A DNA stretch of 64,000 nt, from positions 103,222 to 167,221 of the forward strand of contig DJBL01000070.1 in NCBI GenBank assembly GCA_002435595.1. Reading direction: 5' to 3'. The position numbers and the translations under genes are program-made. Below are positions 42,530 to 51,423 of the stretch, one piece after another; position 1 is the first letter of the stretch, and each line of letters begins with the position of its first letter. The DNA is from Stenotrophomonas maltophilia (lineage in GTDB: Bacteria > Pseudomonadota > Gammaproteobacteria > Xanthomonadales > Xanthomonadaceae). The notes below the pieces were generated by a model, which made no database searches, was not told where the DNA came from, and worked only from the letters and a program-made list of their open reading frames with translations.

Positions 42530-43336
42530 CTAAATGGCGAGGGGTGGGAAACGCTCGGCATGCTCCGGATACAGGTCGATCATGAAAAATTCCTTCCGAA
42601 ACCTTTCAAAGATTCCTGGATCGCGAATCATGACTTCGACTTGTGCCTGCGTCCAATCGGCGCCCTGCTCCGCTGCGCGGGCCCGCAGAACTTCAGCACG
42701 ACGCTGAACTGCCTCATCCGTAAGGTGTCGTTCCGCATAGCCTTCGACGATCAAGCGGTAGATGGTCTGCGCGCTCAACTGCCAAAACTCGTTCCCTGCA
42801 CGCGTTGTGCGAAGGGCGCCCATGGCCCGCTCCGACGACCGGGTCATCAGGAGGGCTTGATAGAAGGCCGATAGTGCCGTCTCCAAATCCCCAGCAGATA
42901 TCTGCCGCTTCGGGGCCAAGAATGCCCAGAAGGGCGCCCGATGCTCGGCGCGAACGAAACTAGCGATAGCCCCACCATGACATGCCGCCACCACAGTGAT
43001 GAGGTTCAAGCGGGTTGCCACGTTGAGGGCAACTAAGGCCGGCTTCAAGTTGTCCCACGTCAGTCTAGACCCGTCGGCGAACTCCAGCCCTTCTTCTCCA
43101 CCATGACTCTCGATGTGAAGCAATGGCACGTATGCGTCCCTAGATGCTTGCTGAGCAAGTTGGGCCAGCAGATCGAGAAAGGTACCGCTGGAAGGAACAC
43201 GAACGCTTGCGATGTGAGGAACGTCGCCGATCGCGCGCGCCCAGTCCCGGGCATCTGCGAACAGGCGGGCCGCGGTGTTGAGTTGCCCTTCCGGGACGGA
43301 GTCCACGATGAGAATTTGGTTGAAATTGGCGTTCAT
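42530..43336 (-). CDS. CHAT/caspase-like peptidase, candidate defence effector
   Basis: 268 aa; the ATG at 43336 has GGAAGG upstream. Clan CD catalytic dyad motifs can be seen: LLHIESHGGEEGLEFADGSRLTWDNL (His78-Gly) and TVVAACHGG (Cys119), 41 residues apart, as in CHAT and caspase-like proteases. The rest is helical (ISAGDLETALSAFYQALL, QTIYRLIVEGYAERHL). Last gene of a seven-gene defence operon; its start overlaps the stop of the small upstream gene (ATGA). Inference: activated on infection to cut a target protein. No substrate is evident; the only small coupled partners are the 61- and 120-residue proteins. Confidence 0.75.
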   Translation of the reverse strand: MNANFNQILIVDSVPEGQLNTAARLFADARDWARAIGDVPHIASVRVPSSGTFLDLLAQLAQQASRDAYVPLLHIESHGGEEGLEFADGSRLTWDNLKPALVALNVATRLNLITVVAACHGGAIASFVRAEHRAPFWAFLAPKRQISAGDLETALSAFYQALLMTRSSERAMGALRTTRAGNEFWQLSAQTIYRLIVEGYAERHLTDEAVQRRAEVLRARAAEQGADWTQAQVEVMIRDPGIFERFRKEFFMIDLYPEHAERFPPLAI

Positions 43337-43518
43337 CGACGCCTTCCGAGCCCTGGACTGCCGCCATGCACCACGGGGCTCCCGCATCGCCGCCGCCTCC
43401 CATCGTCCGGACCCAGTGCGCGCTCCAAACGTTGCAGCGCCGTTCTCGGAGGAGACTTGGTATCAGCAGAAGGTAGCTTGGCTATTTCGGCCTTGGTCAT
43501 TTTGATCGCAGGCTTCAA
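43333..43518 (-). CDS. Small 61-aa protein between Abi operon genes
   Basis: TTG start overlapping the stop of the 120-residue gene (TTGA) and stop overlapping the start of the peptidase gene (ATGA). Starts MKPAIKMTKAEIAKLPSADT, then RTALQRLERALGPDD and a basic, glycine-rich tail. Junctions of this kind on both sides argue that it is translated, even though no domain is recognised. Possible roles are an inhibitor or a substrate of the peptidase; neither is shown. Confidence 0.55.
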   Translation of the reverse strand: MKPAIKMTKAEIAKLPSADTKSPPRTALQRLERALGPDDGRRRRCGSPVVHGGSPGLGRRR

Positions 43519-43877
43519 CCGGTTCTTGGGAAGCTTTGCCTTCCCGATATTCTTTTCTCAAGCGGCTTCAGTTTCGGCGCCGACGTTGCTTCATCGATCA
43601 TGCCAAGCTTGGCAGCCACCATGCGCAGCTTTGACGGTGAACTGGCCTTGCAGAGAAGAATGCGTGCTCGGCGCTCCGCATAGGCCCGGGACCACCGCAT
43701 GCGTGTCATCCCCTCGATGATGACCGTTTCCAAAAACCTGTCTTGGGCTGGAGTCAGAACAATCGGCCCGTCAGGCTGCCCTTTCTTTGGCGCCCGCTTT
43801 TTGCAGGGAAGCTTGACAGGCCTCTCCTTGCCCGAAGGGTGCGCAGACTTCGGCTTCCTTACCGATCGAGTAGTCAC
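43515..43877 (-). CDS. Small basic protein, 120 aa
   Basis: GTG start overlapping the Abi_C gene stop (GTGA). N-terminal 40 residues are lysine/arginine-rich (RKPKSAHPSGKERPVKLPCKKRAPKKG), followed by ILTPAQDRFLETVIIEGMTRMRWSRAYAERRARILLCKA (a sigma-like or DNA/RNA-binding look). Unknown family. Position within the coupled operon suggests it belongs to the defence system. Confidence 0.65.
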   Translation of the reverse strand: MTTRSVRKPKSAHPSGKERPVKLPCKKRAPKKGQPDGPIVLTPAQDRFLETVIIEGMTRMRWSRAYAERRARILLCKASSPSKLRMVAAKLGMIDEATSAPKLKPLEKRISGRQSFPRTG

Positions 43878-45154
43878 CCATCAACCTCAGATTTAGCCGG
43901 CCTTGTTTGCACGCGCTCCCGGTACGTTTCGGTGACGAAATCCACAAACGCCACGGCAGACGCCATCGCCAAGCGCGCATGCCGGGGCTGCAGCCCACGG
44001 TGTTTGCCGTCCTTACCATGCCCGGTGCCGTAGAGGCGGCGAAGATGGGCCAGGTTACCAGCGATTTGGTTCAGGTTGCTCAAGATGCGCTTGATGCACT
44101 CGGCCCCCTTGGCTTGGTCATCAATCCCTTCGGGCACCAAGTCCAAGCTCTTGGCCAGTTTTCTGGCCAAGTCATTCATGTCGTCGCTCTTGCCTATCTC
44201 CACCCCGATCTTGCCCAGGATTGTCTTGCAGCACGACTCCACCAACTCCTTGGCACTGCCAATGGCAAGCTCGGGATCTTTCTCGACCGCGTATTCCATG
44301 CGCTGTATCTGCTTGGCGATGGCGCCCGCGTCCAAGGAATCGGCCGCAGACCTTCCCCTCTCAAAGGATCGGTGACCGGTGGAGATCAACGGGCAAGGTT
44401 CATAACGGACCCTTCCTGCGATCCGCTCGACTTCGACCAGGTGCCAACCCGCTTGCCGCAGTTGGTCGTTGAGGTGCTCAACGATAGTGGCGGCCTCCTC
44501 CCGGTCAGGCCTCACCACCGGGTGAACCATTTCCGTCAGGAATCGTAGGAAGGTATCCGCCGGACCATCGAGCAACGGGAATCGGGCGTCGTCGAAGATC
44601 CAGTAATCGTCCCAGTCTAAATTATAAACCCGGTGCTGATAGATGTCCCCGGCCGCGTCCTTGTAGCGCGAATCGGTTGATGGCAGCCGCCGCAACTCGT
44701 AGATACGGCTCAGGAACTCAGTGTCGTCCAGCGCCCCGAACACGTTCACGTGCTCCAACCGGAGCCCATCGAAGATGTTCCGGCGGACGGCACGGGGGAT
44801 GACAACTGGAGAGGCGGAGCGCCAATCTTCGTTCTGGCCCACGATGGGAATCAACCGGGCGGCGAAGAAGTCGTGGCCACTCGGGGGAATGGCTTCCGTC
44901 AATGCCGCGGTGATCTGTTCGCAAACGTCCTTGAGCTTTGGCCGCAAGCGCGCAAACTCGGGGGCCGGCACCTCCAGCAGGACGTTCCAGTAAGTCGTGC
45001 CCCCGTTCCAGTTATCAGAGGTGTCGTGCTGGATCGATGCGGTGGAGGTACGAAGGAGATCGGCTGCGTCGGTGTGTCCGCTCTCTTGGAGCAGCACGTA
45101 AGCGGCGCCCAAGCACCGCTCCAACACCTGATCATCGAGAGGGCTCGTCAGCAC
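43874..45154 (-). CDS. Abortive-infection C-terminal (Abi_C/HEPN-type) protein
   Basis: 426 aa. N-terminal half (1-280) is unfamiliar, with NWNGGTTYWNVLLEVPAPEF, PPSGHDFFAARLIPIVG and VYNLDWDDYWIFDDARFPLLDG. From about 290, the AbiJ-like C-terminal domain: LAIGSAKELVESCCKTILGKIGVEI, DDMNDLARKLAKSLDLVP, ECIKRILSNLNQIAGNLAHLRRLYGTGHGKDG, ARLAMASAVAFVDFVTETY. Abi_C is a HEPN-fold domain found in abortive-infection proteins, often RNases. The LRRLYGTGHG segment is a candidate R-x4-6-H-like active site. Start two bases after the GIY-YIG stop. Confidence 0.85.
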   Translation of the reverse strand: MLTSPLDDQVLERCLGAAYVLLQESGHTDAADLLRTSTASIQHDTSDNWNGGTTYWNVLLEVPAPEFARLRPKLKDVCEQITAALTEAIPPSGHDFFAARLIPIVGQNEDWRSASPVVIPRAVRRNIFDGLRLEHVNVFGALDDTEFLSRIYELRRLPSTDSRYKDAAGDIYQHRVYNLDWDDYWIFDDARFPLLDGPADTFLRFLTEMVHPVVRPDREEAATIVEHLNDQLRQAGWHLVEVERIAGRVRYEPCPLISTGHRSFERGRSAADSLDAGAIAKQIQRMEYAVEKDPELAIGSAKELVESCCKTILGKIGVEIGKSDDMNDLARKLAKSLDLVPEGIDDQAKGAECIKRILSNLNQIAGNLAHLRRLYGTGHGKDGKHRGLQPRHARLAMASAVAFVDFVTETYRERVQTRPAKSEVDG

Positions 45155-45156
45155 TA

Positions 45157-46350
45157 TCAGCTCCGGCGAACCAGCATGGCCTGGGCAGGGTCGTAGACGT
45201 AGTCGGTGATGCTCCCGTCTTGGATGCGCTTGACGGCCTCGTCAATCACAGGAAGAGGGACCAAGAACCACTCGCGAGGTTTCACGGGGTTGCCAAAACG
45301 ATCCTCGATCGTCAGATCCAACCTCACATCTTGGAAAATTCGGTGGAACAGGTTCTCCAGGCGTACACGATTGAGGTTGGACAGCTTGTAGGTCGCCACC
45401 ACCTCGACCTTGGCCAGCATGTAGGTGGGATCCTTCTCGGCGTCGCCGACGCGGGTCTCGACCTTGCCGCCGGTAATGCCGATCTTGTGAATCAGCTCGC
45501 GGTGCTCGACCACGTAGGAATTGTTGGACAGGCTACGCAGGACATAAATGGTCCCATTGACGATGTCATTGGGCTCCAGGGTGTCTCCGAACAAAGGGCC
45601 ATGATCATCATCAGTGATGCGTCGGCCGGTGTCGTCCTTGTAGAGCGCCCGCTGCAAGGAGCGCTCGAGCAAATCGCTCTCGGTGCCGTTGGAATAGATC
45701 ACCCGCAGCCTGGCGTTGGATTCCCCATTGGGCGTGCGCACCGGCTCCCCCACCTCGGCGACGTAGGCCATCTGCCCGCCGAGAATGAAGAAGTTGCCCT
45801 TCTCCACGCTGGCGTCGCGGCCAAACCTCAAGGTCCTCCGGAGCCCCGACTTGAGATGGCCATCCACGCGCTCAAAGAGCGGCGCAAAGCGTTCAAAGTC
45901 TGCGCAAGGTGTGCGGCTGGCGATGTCTTCCCAGGCCTTGCGTTCTTCATAGGCCCGAACGTGGCGCAACTGGGTGATGTCGTCCTCGGTTCCTCCTTCG
46001 CTCACACCCAAGTCGGCCAGGAGGGCGTCATCGTCCACCGATTCACCTCGCCCGGTGGCAGCAAGGATGGGGGCTTCTTGGAGCAATCCGTGCGTATCCA
46101 AGGGAATGAGCAACGGATGTGCATCGGCCAGCGACCGCAGGCGGTCCAGGCGCACGGCGAACAGGCGTTCAAAGATGTCGCGCCACTCTCCATGCTGCGG
46201 AGCACGCCCATTCTCGTCCACGAACCGGAGGATTTCTTCGAAACCGGCGATCAGCCGTTCTTCCTGGGGCGTTCGCGCAGCGGCCTTGATCGGGGCCAGA
46301 TCTTGCCCCAGTTCGGCCAACAAGGCCTCGTCTTCGTCCCAATCAGCCAT
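45157..46350 (-). CDS. GIY-YIG (T5orf172-like) nuclease
   Basis: 397 aa; the ATG at 46350 overlaps the helicase stop by eight bases. N-terminal 265 residues are helical/beta with no known domain (MADWDEDEALLAELGQDLAP). Residues 266-397: GTIYVLRSLS, IHKIGITGG, KVETRVGDAEKDPTYMLAKVEVVATY, RVRLENLFHRIFQDVRLDL, PREWFLVPLPVIDEAV. This matches the T5orf172/MUG113 branch of GIY-YIG nucleases, with the R and E catalytic residues in RVGDAE and RLENLF. Likely DNA-cutting component. Confidence 0.85.
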   Translation of the reverse strand: MADWDEDEALLAELGQDLAPIKAAARTPQEERLIAGFEEILRFVDENGRAPQHGEWRDIFERLFAVRLDRLRSLADAHPLLIPLDTHGLLQEAPILAATGRGESVDDDALLADLGVSEGGTEDDITQLRHVRAYEERKAWEDIASRTPCADFERFAPLFERVDGHLKSGLRRTLRFGRDASVEKGNFFILGGQMAYVAEVGEPVRTPNGESNARLRVIYSNGTESDLLERSLQRALYKDDTGRRITDDDHGPLFGDTLEPNDIVNGTIYVLRSLSNNSYVVEHRELIHKIGITGGKVETRVGDAEKDPTYMLAKVEVVATYKLSNLNRVRLENLFHRIFQDVRLDLTIEDRFGNPVKPREWFLVPLPVIDEAVKRIQDGSITDYVYDPAQAMLVRRS

Positions 46351-48448
46351 GATTGCCACCTCGGGCCTCGGCCGCCTTGCGTTGCTGGACGTGCTTGGCC
46401 AAGGCCACCACGCCTTCGGCCATTTTGCGCTCCCAGGGGTCTGGCGAGTTGATGTCGGGGGCTCGCTGCTTTTCTGCCTTGAACGCGCGGGCTCGCAGGG
46501 CCAACGCCTTGGCCTCGTCGTAAGGAATGGCCACACGCTTGGCTGAAATGCTGGCCTGGACCTGACGGAGAATTTTCTCATCCATGGCCTTGGCCAGCAC
46601 CGCGTAGGCGGCATCGAACGGGTTGATCCGGTCGATGAGGTCAATGTTCAAATCCCGCACGTTGACGAACTTTCGCACCCCGTCGATGAGCGAGGTATTA
46701 CCCTGCTCGCCCTGGGCATCGTCTTCTGCCAGCCGCTGCTTTGCCTGTTGGGTCACGTTGAGCGCGGCGATGGCGTGCTGACGGATGGCTTCTTGATCTT
46801 CCGCGGTCAGGTCCGGGTATCGGTCACGCACGATCTTGCCGAGCTGAACCTGGGTCAGGTCTTCGGGCAGGGTGTTTTCCTTGTCGAACAGCCCACGTTC
46901 CACCGCCGTCTTGTCTTGAATGAAGGTGGTGATCACCTCGTTCAAATCCTCGCGGCAGATGCGCGCTGCTTCGGGCGAGGTCGGCATGGCCAGCCCCCCA
47001 ATCTCCACGTGAACTTGGCCCGTGGTCGGATTGACACCCACGTTGTGACCGCCCTCTTGGTAGCCGTCCTCGCCATAGTCAAAGCCGTCCATCTTGCCGG
47101 CGTTCTTGGGCGTGAACTCGAACCGCGGGGCCAGGACCTGCTCCATGAGCAAGCTGGCCGCAATGGCCTTCAGGGTGTCGTTGACGGCGTCCACGACCGC
47201 GGACTCGTCGGCAGCGGGTTCGGCGATGAGGTTGGTGAAGCGGGAACGCTCCTTGCCGGGCGCATCGCGGGTAGCGCGGCCGATGATCTGAACGATTTCG
47301 GTCAAACTGCTGCGGTAGCCGATGGTCAGCGCATGTTCGCACCAGATCCAGTCGAACCCTTCCTTGGCCATGCCCAAGGCAATGATGATGTCGACGTGGT
47401 CTCGGTCGTCCTTGTGCGCCGGATCCTTCAGCGCCGACAGGACCTTGGTGCGCTGTGCAGCGTCGGTGTCGTCCACCAGGTCGGCAACCTTGAGCACGCG
47501 TCCGTCGGCCAGCTCGACCTGATGGAACCCCGTAGCCGGCTCCAATCCCTTCCAGGTGCCTAAGCGGGACATGATTTCCTCGACCTCGCGGTGCTTGTCC
47601 TTGAGGCTCTCCCGGGCATTGACGTTGGGGATGTGGACGATGGTTTTCAGGCTAGGATCCAGCACCTTCATGATCGCGTCCAGGTAGCGACCGGTGTAGA
47701 AAAAATAGCCGATGTCCAGGGACTTGAGGTAGGTGTAGCCGTTGAGCTGCTCGTAGTAGGTGTAGGTCACCGTTTCAAAGCGTGCCTCGTCCGAGGGCGA
47801 GAGCACCGCCACGGTGTCTCCACGGAAGTAGGAACCGGTCATCGCCACCACGTGGACCTGTCCATGCGCGATGAGCTGACCCAACTGGCTGCCCAGCTTG
47901 TTGTCCGGGTTGCTGCTGACGTGATGGAACTCGTCGATGGCGATCAAACGGTTGTCGAAGGCCTCGATACCGAACTCGTCCACCGCGAAGCGGAAGGTCG
48001 CATGGGTGCACACCAGCACCCGATCATCGCTGGACAAAAACTCGCCAACGGCCTTGATCTTGGACTTGCCGACCTTCCCGTTGTCTTCGCCCGGTGCATT
48101 GCACAAGTTCCACTGTGGCCGAACCACCCAATCGCTCCAGAACCCGTGCTTGCTCAGCTCTTCGTCGGCAAAGCTGCCCCCGATCGAACGTTCGGGCACT
48201 ACGATGAGGGCCTGCTTGAGCCCTTGGTTCTCCAGCTTGTCCAACGCAATGAACATCAGGGCTCGTGACTTGCCCGAAGCCGGAGGCGACTTGATGAGCA
48301 AAAACTGCTCGCCCCGCGAGGCGTAAGCTCGTTCCTGCATGGGCCGCATGCCCAGCGCGTTGACCTTGTTCGACTCCCCGGTGCGAGCGGCCGTGATGGA
48401 TACGGATGGTACGGTGTGCCGATTGGTCGGATTGGTTTCCATGGTCAT
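46343..48448 (-). CDS. DEAD/DEAH-box helicase of defence operon
   Basis: 701 aa SF2 helicase. Seen: Walker A LLIKSPPASGKSRALMFIAL, Walker B/DExH RLIAIDEFHHVSSNP, motif III-like VVAMTGSYFRG, motif V-like ALGMAKEGFDW, motif VI QIIGRATRDAPGKERSRF. Start (ATG 48448) overlaps the methyltransferase stop (ATGA). C-terminal 300 residues are helical and system-specific (NVTQQAKQRLAEDD...). Probably translocates on DNA with the GIY-YIG nuclease, analogous to Res subunits or DrmA-type helicases. Confidence 0.9.
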   Translation of the reverse strand: MTMETNPTNRHTVPSVSITAARTGESNKVNALGMRPMQERAYASRGEQFLLIKSPPASGKSRALMFIALDKLENQGLKQALIVVPERSIGGSFADEELSKHGFWSDWVVRPQWNLCNAPGEDNGKVGKSKIKAVGEFLSSDDRVLVCTHATFRFAVDEFGIEAFDNRLIAIDEFHHVSSNPDNKLGSQLGQLIAHGQVHVVAMTGSYFRGDTVAVLSPSDEARFETVTYTYYEQLNGYTYLKSLDIGYFFYTGRYLDAIMKVLDPSLKTIVHIPNVNARESLKDKHREVEEIMSRLGTWKGLEPATGFHQVELADGRVLKVADLVDDTDAAQRTKVLSALKDPAHKDDRDHVDIIIALGMAKEGFDWIWCEHALTIGYRSSLTEIVQIIGRATRDAPGKERSRFTNLIAEPAADESAVVDAVNDTLKAIAASLLMEQVLAPRFEFTPKNAGKMDGFDYGEDGYQEGGHNVGVNPTTGQVHVEIGGLAMPTSPEAARICREDLNEVITTFIQDKTAVERGLFDKENTLPEDLTQVQLGKIVRDRYPDLTAEDQEAIRQHAIAALNVTQQAKQRLAEDDAQGEQGNTSLIDGVRKFVNVRDLNIDLIDRINPFDAAYAVLAKAMDEKILRQVQASISAKRVAIPYDEAKALALRARAFKAEKQRAPDINSPDPWERKMAEGVVALAKHVQQRKAAEARGGNHG

Positions 48449-51225
48449 TTCGCCCTTCCCCCCTTCTTGGGCTTGGCCGGCGTGGCCGTCAACCTGGTGT
48501 AAAGATCGAACAGTTTTTCGAGGCGCTCCGTGTCGTTGCGGAACCGGCGACCGATGTAGATCCGCTCCAGCACCTCGTCGTTGCGCTCGTGGGCCTGCCG
48601 GAGGGCCTCGGGCATCTCATCATATAAATCGGCGATAGTGGCTGGATAGTGCGCTTCGCGGGCCAATAGAATCTCTGCCGCACAATTACTCAGATCCTCC
48701 ATGTTTCGCTCAGTCAATGTAGGCACGGGAAATGTATTCCAGCCAAGAGTGCTGGAGTAACGGAAATCCGTCTTAATCTTCCCGCAAACGACGCCAATCC
48801 AAACCAAATGCAACCTAGAAACAAGCAGAGAAAAAGCCCAGATCGGCGCATCAAACAAAGCGAAGGCACCATCAGCCACAATGGCGCCCTTGTCCCAATA
48901 GCTCACAGGAAGGAACGGCCTGGCTGCAGAAGAATGCCTCGGGACCAAGATCACCTTTTCATTACCCGCCTGCCTTACCTGCTGAAAGGCGAGAGGGGTT
49001 TTCGCGCAATCCCTCGTGAACTGCTTTGTGCTTGCGGATCGCATTGCCGCAACTCGAACAGCACGCTCCCGAACAGCCGGAATTTCCATTGCCTCATCCG
49101 CCCTTTCAGGCTCGACCCACAAACAATATCTCAGCCCACCTTGAATTGTGTCTGCCGCACCAATGAAGGGCCTAATGAAAGAAGCCGCGCGCGCATCAAG
49201 CGCCACAAGCTCCCGGGTTTCATCCGCGCGTAGCAAAAGGTGGCCACCATCCGCAGGTTGATTGCCCTTGGTCATTTTACCAATCGGACAGATCGCATCA
49301 GTGGAAGTTTCCACCAAGATGTCACGGGCAGGAACCAAGTAAGCATTTATATTTGCAACATCCCTACGCGTAATCACACCATGCTGATCCGACTGATAAA
49401 TTGAGGCTGTCGAGTCGCTCCGGGGGCTCAACCCTATGATGGTGACCGTCACGCCAGCATTGTTGGCCGCAAGATTTGACCACTTGAAAGGAACGTAAGC
49501 GAATTTGATTCGGAGGGAATGATCAAAAACAAGCGGCCACAATCTAGCCACCTGCTCGCCTTGTGTGATGGAGCTTGTCGTAACGAAAGCACATGAAGCT
49601 TTGGTATGGGCGGCATACAGCGAGAACTTGAAGAACCAGCCGCAGACATAATCAAGAGATTTCCAACTAGCCGTTTGAGTAGAGAACAGGGACTGCATGT
49701 CCGCCTTCATGGCTGCGTCCTGCTCAGTCCCGCCTTTGTAAGGGGGATTTCCGCAAATGTAGGTTTCTCCGCCCTCGTTTTCAAAGTCGATTTCGGACTG
49801 ATCGACAGGAGTAGTGAACAAGTCGTCGCCCTGGAGGTTGACCTCGGTTCCTGTCGGCGGGCAAACGGAGAGCCAATCGATACGCAAGGCGTTGCCGCAG
49901 GTGATCCAGTTCTTGCTGTCGAGCGGCAGAACGGTAGCCAACGCCTGCTGCTGCCCGCGGTAGAGCACGTCGCACTGAAACTCGGCAATGATGAGCGCCA
50001 GCCGGGCAATCTCAGCAGGGAAGTCGTTGAGTTCAATACCGCGGAAGTTGTTGATCGGAATGTCAGACTTTCGATCCTCCTCGCCACGCCGCCGGTTGAT
50101 CTCCGCCTCAATCTTGCGCATTTCCTTGTATGCGATAACCAGGAAATTACCGGACCCGCACGCCGGATCGAAGACACGGATGTGCGCCATCCGCTTGCGC
50201 AGGTTGAGCAGCTTGGCCTTGTTTTCCTCCGCAGATTCCAGATGCGATCTCAGGTCATCCAAGAAGAGCGGGTTCAGCACCTTCAGAATGTTCGGCACGC
50301 TGGTGTAGTGCATGCCCAACGATCCGCGCTCCTCCTTGTCGGCCACCGCCTGAATCATGGACCCAAAGATGTCTGGGTTGATCTGGCGCCAGTTCAGTTC
50401 ACCGATCCGAAGCAGATACGAGCGTGCAGCCCTGGTGAACCGCGGAACTTCTGTGCTGCCTGAGAACAACCCGCCATTGACATAGGGAAATGCCAGCGCC
50501 CAACCATGAAGGCCCGCGCTGGGACGATCATCGGATTTCAAGTTCATCGCCGTAAACAGCGTTCCGAGCACGGCGTCTGTGTTCGATCCGTCAGGAGCCG
50601 ACATCCGGTCCACGGTGCGCGTGAACAAGCTATCGCCGTGGAAAATGTCTGTGTCCTCGGCGAAGAAGCAGAAGATCAGTCGGGCCATGAAGTGATTCAT
50701 GTCCGAACGCCGCTCGTCGGTGTCCCAATTCGGGTTGTGGGTCAGCAGCTCCACGTAAAGCTTGTTCAGACGGCCCGTCGCCCGGACATCGATCGGGTTT
50801 TCTTTGATCTCCTGAACGGTGGTGATGCCAGCAAAGGGCAGGAAATAGCCAAAGTGTTCGGCCAGCTCGGCATAGGGGCATGCCAAAGGCTCCCCTGTGA
50901 CCAGATACTCCGCCTCAAGGGATTCACCGTCGGTGGCAAGGACGAGCTTGATCCGATACGTCGAGTTCTTGGCGCTGGCCTTCAACGCTTCGAACGTCTC
51001 ACGCACCTTTCCTGGTTCGCACACTGCCAAGTGGATGTGGTTACGTTGAAGAATGGCCCCTGGAACGTCGGAAAGATTCGTTCCGCCGGACCCGACTTTT
51101 CTCAGGCGCTTGAGGGTGACCTCGTTGTTGCCAAACGCCGCCAAGAACTGGAAGGGGAACTCTGCAGAATCAAAGGGAGGCTGGGCCAGCTCGTAGATGG
51201 CCTCTTCGATTTCCACCGCGTTCAT
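48445..51225 (-). CDS. MmeI-like DNA methyltransferase, probably without nuclease
   Basis: 926 aa from the ATG at 51225 (MNAVEIEEAIYELAQPPFDSAEFPFQFLAAFGN, the usual family start; longer reading to 51321 is less likely). SAM motif I VFDPACGSGNFLVIAY, catalytic motif IV YICGNPPYKGG (N6-adenine type), then a TRD-like C-terminus (PVSYWDKGAIVADGAFALFDAP, TDFRYSSTLGWNTFPVP). In MmeI the N-terminus is a D-EXK nuclease; here the region reads RIKLVLATDGESLEAEYLVTGEP, without the expected EXK, so it may only methylate. First gene of the operon; it gives self-marking. Confidence 0.92.
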   Translation of the reverse strand: MNAVEIEEAIYELAQPPFDSAEFPFQFLAAFGNNEVTLKRLRKVGSGGTNLSDVPGAILQRNHIHLAVCEPGKVRETFEALKASAKNSTYRIKLVLATDGESLEAEYLVTGEPLACPYAELAEHFGYFLPFAGITTVQEIKENPIDVRATGRLNKLYVELLTHNPNWDTDERRSDMNHFMARLIFCFFAEDTDIFHGDSLFTRTVDRMSAPDGSNTDAVLGTLFTAMNLKSDDRPSAGLHGWALAFPYVNGGLFSGSTEVPRFTRAARSYLLRIGELNWRQINPDIFGSMIQAVADKEERGSLGMHYTSVPNILKVLNPLFLDDLRSHLESAEENKAKLLNLRKRMAHIRVFDPACGSGNFLVIAYKEMRKIEAEINRRRGEEDRKSDIPINNFRGIELNDFPAEIARLALIIAEFQCDVLYRGQQQALATVLPLDSKNWITCGNALRIDWLSVCPPTGTEVNLQGDDLFTTPVDQSEIDFENEGGETYICGNPPYKGGTEQDAAMKADMQSLFSTQTASWKSLDYVCGWFFKFSLYAAHTKASCAFVTTSSITQGEQVARLWPLVFDHSLRIKFAYVPFKWSNLAANNAGVTVTIIGLSPRSDSTASIYQSDQHGVITRRDVANINAYLVPARDILVETSTDAICPIGKMTKGNQPADGGHLLLRADETRELVALDARAASFIRPFIGAADTIQGGLRYCLWVEPERADEAMEIPAVRERAVRVAAMRSASTKQFTRDCAKTPLAFQQVRQAGNEKVILVPRHSSAARPFLPVSYWDKGAIVADGAFALFDAPIWAFSLLVSRLHLVWIGVVCGKIKTDFRYSSTLGWNTFPVPTLTERNMEDLSNCAAEILLAREAHYPATIADLYDEMPEALRQAHERNDEVLERIYIGRRFRNDTERLEKLFDLYTRLTATPAKPKKGGRAK

Positions 51226-51423
51226 ACGGCCAAGATCCACGACGAAGCCCCACCGTGACAGGCGCAACGGAAGGGAGGATGGGAGCAGTCCACGTGGCGT
51301 TGAAGCAATGACATCCGGCAACTCTCAAAAGACAGGTCCCAAGTATCGTCCAGCCCTATGGTAGAGGGCCACTTTCGCAGCACCTGTGACATAGCAAGCC
51401 TTTGTTTCCAAAGGCTCTCCCCA

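Noticed and set aside
42541..42552. GGGTGGGAA as a possible copy of the guaA 3' att sequence
   Set aside because: Only seven bases match the guaA end, the orientation is opposite, and it is inside the peptidase coding sequence.
44938..46452. Plus-strand 504-codon frame in the defence island
   Set aside because: Antisense to the GIY-YIG and Abi_C genes, both of which have recognisable motifs and overlapping junctions.
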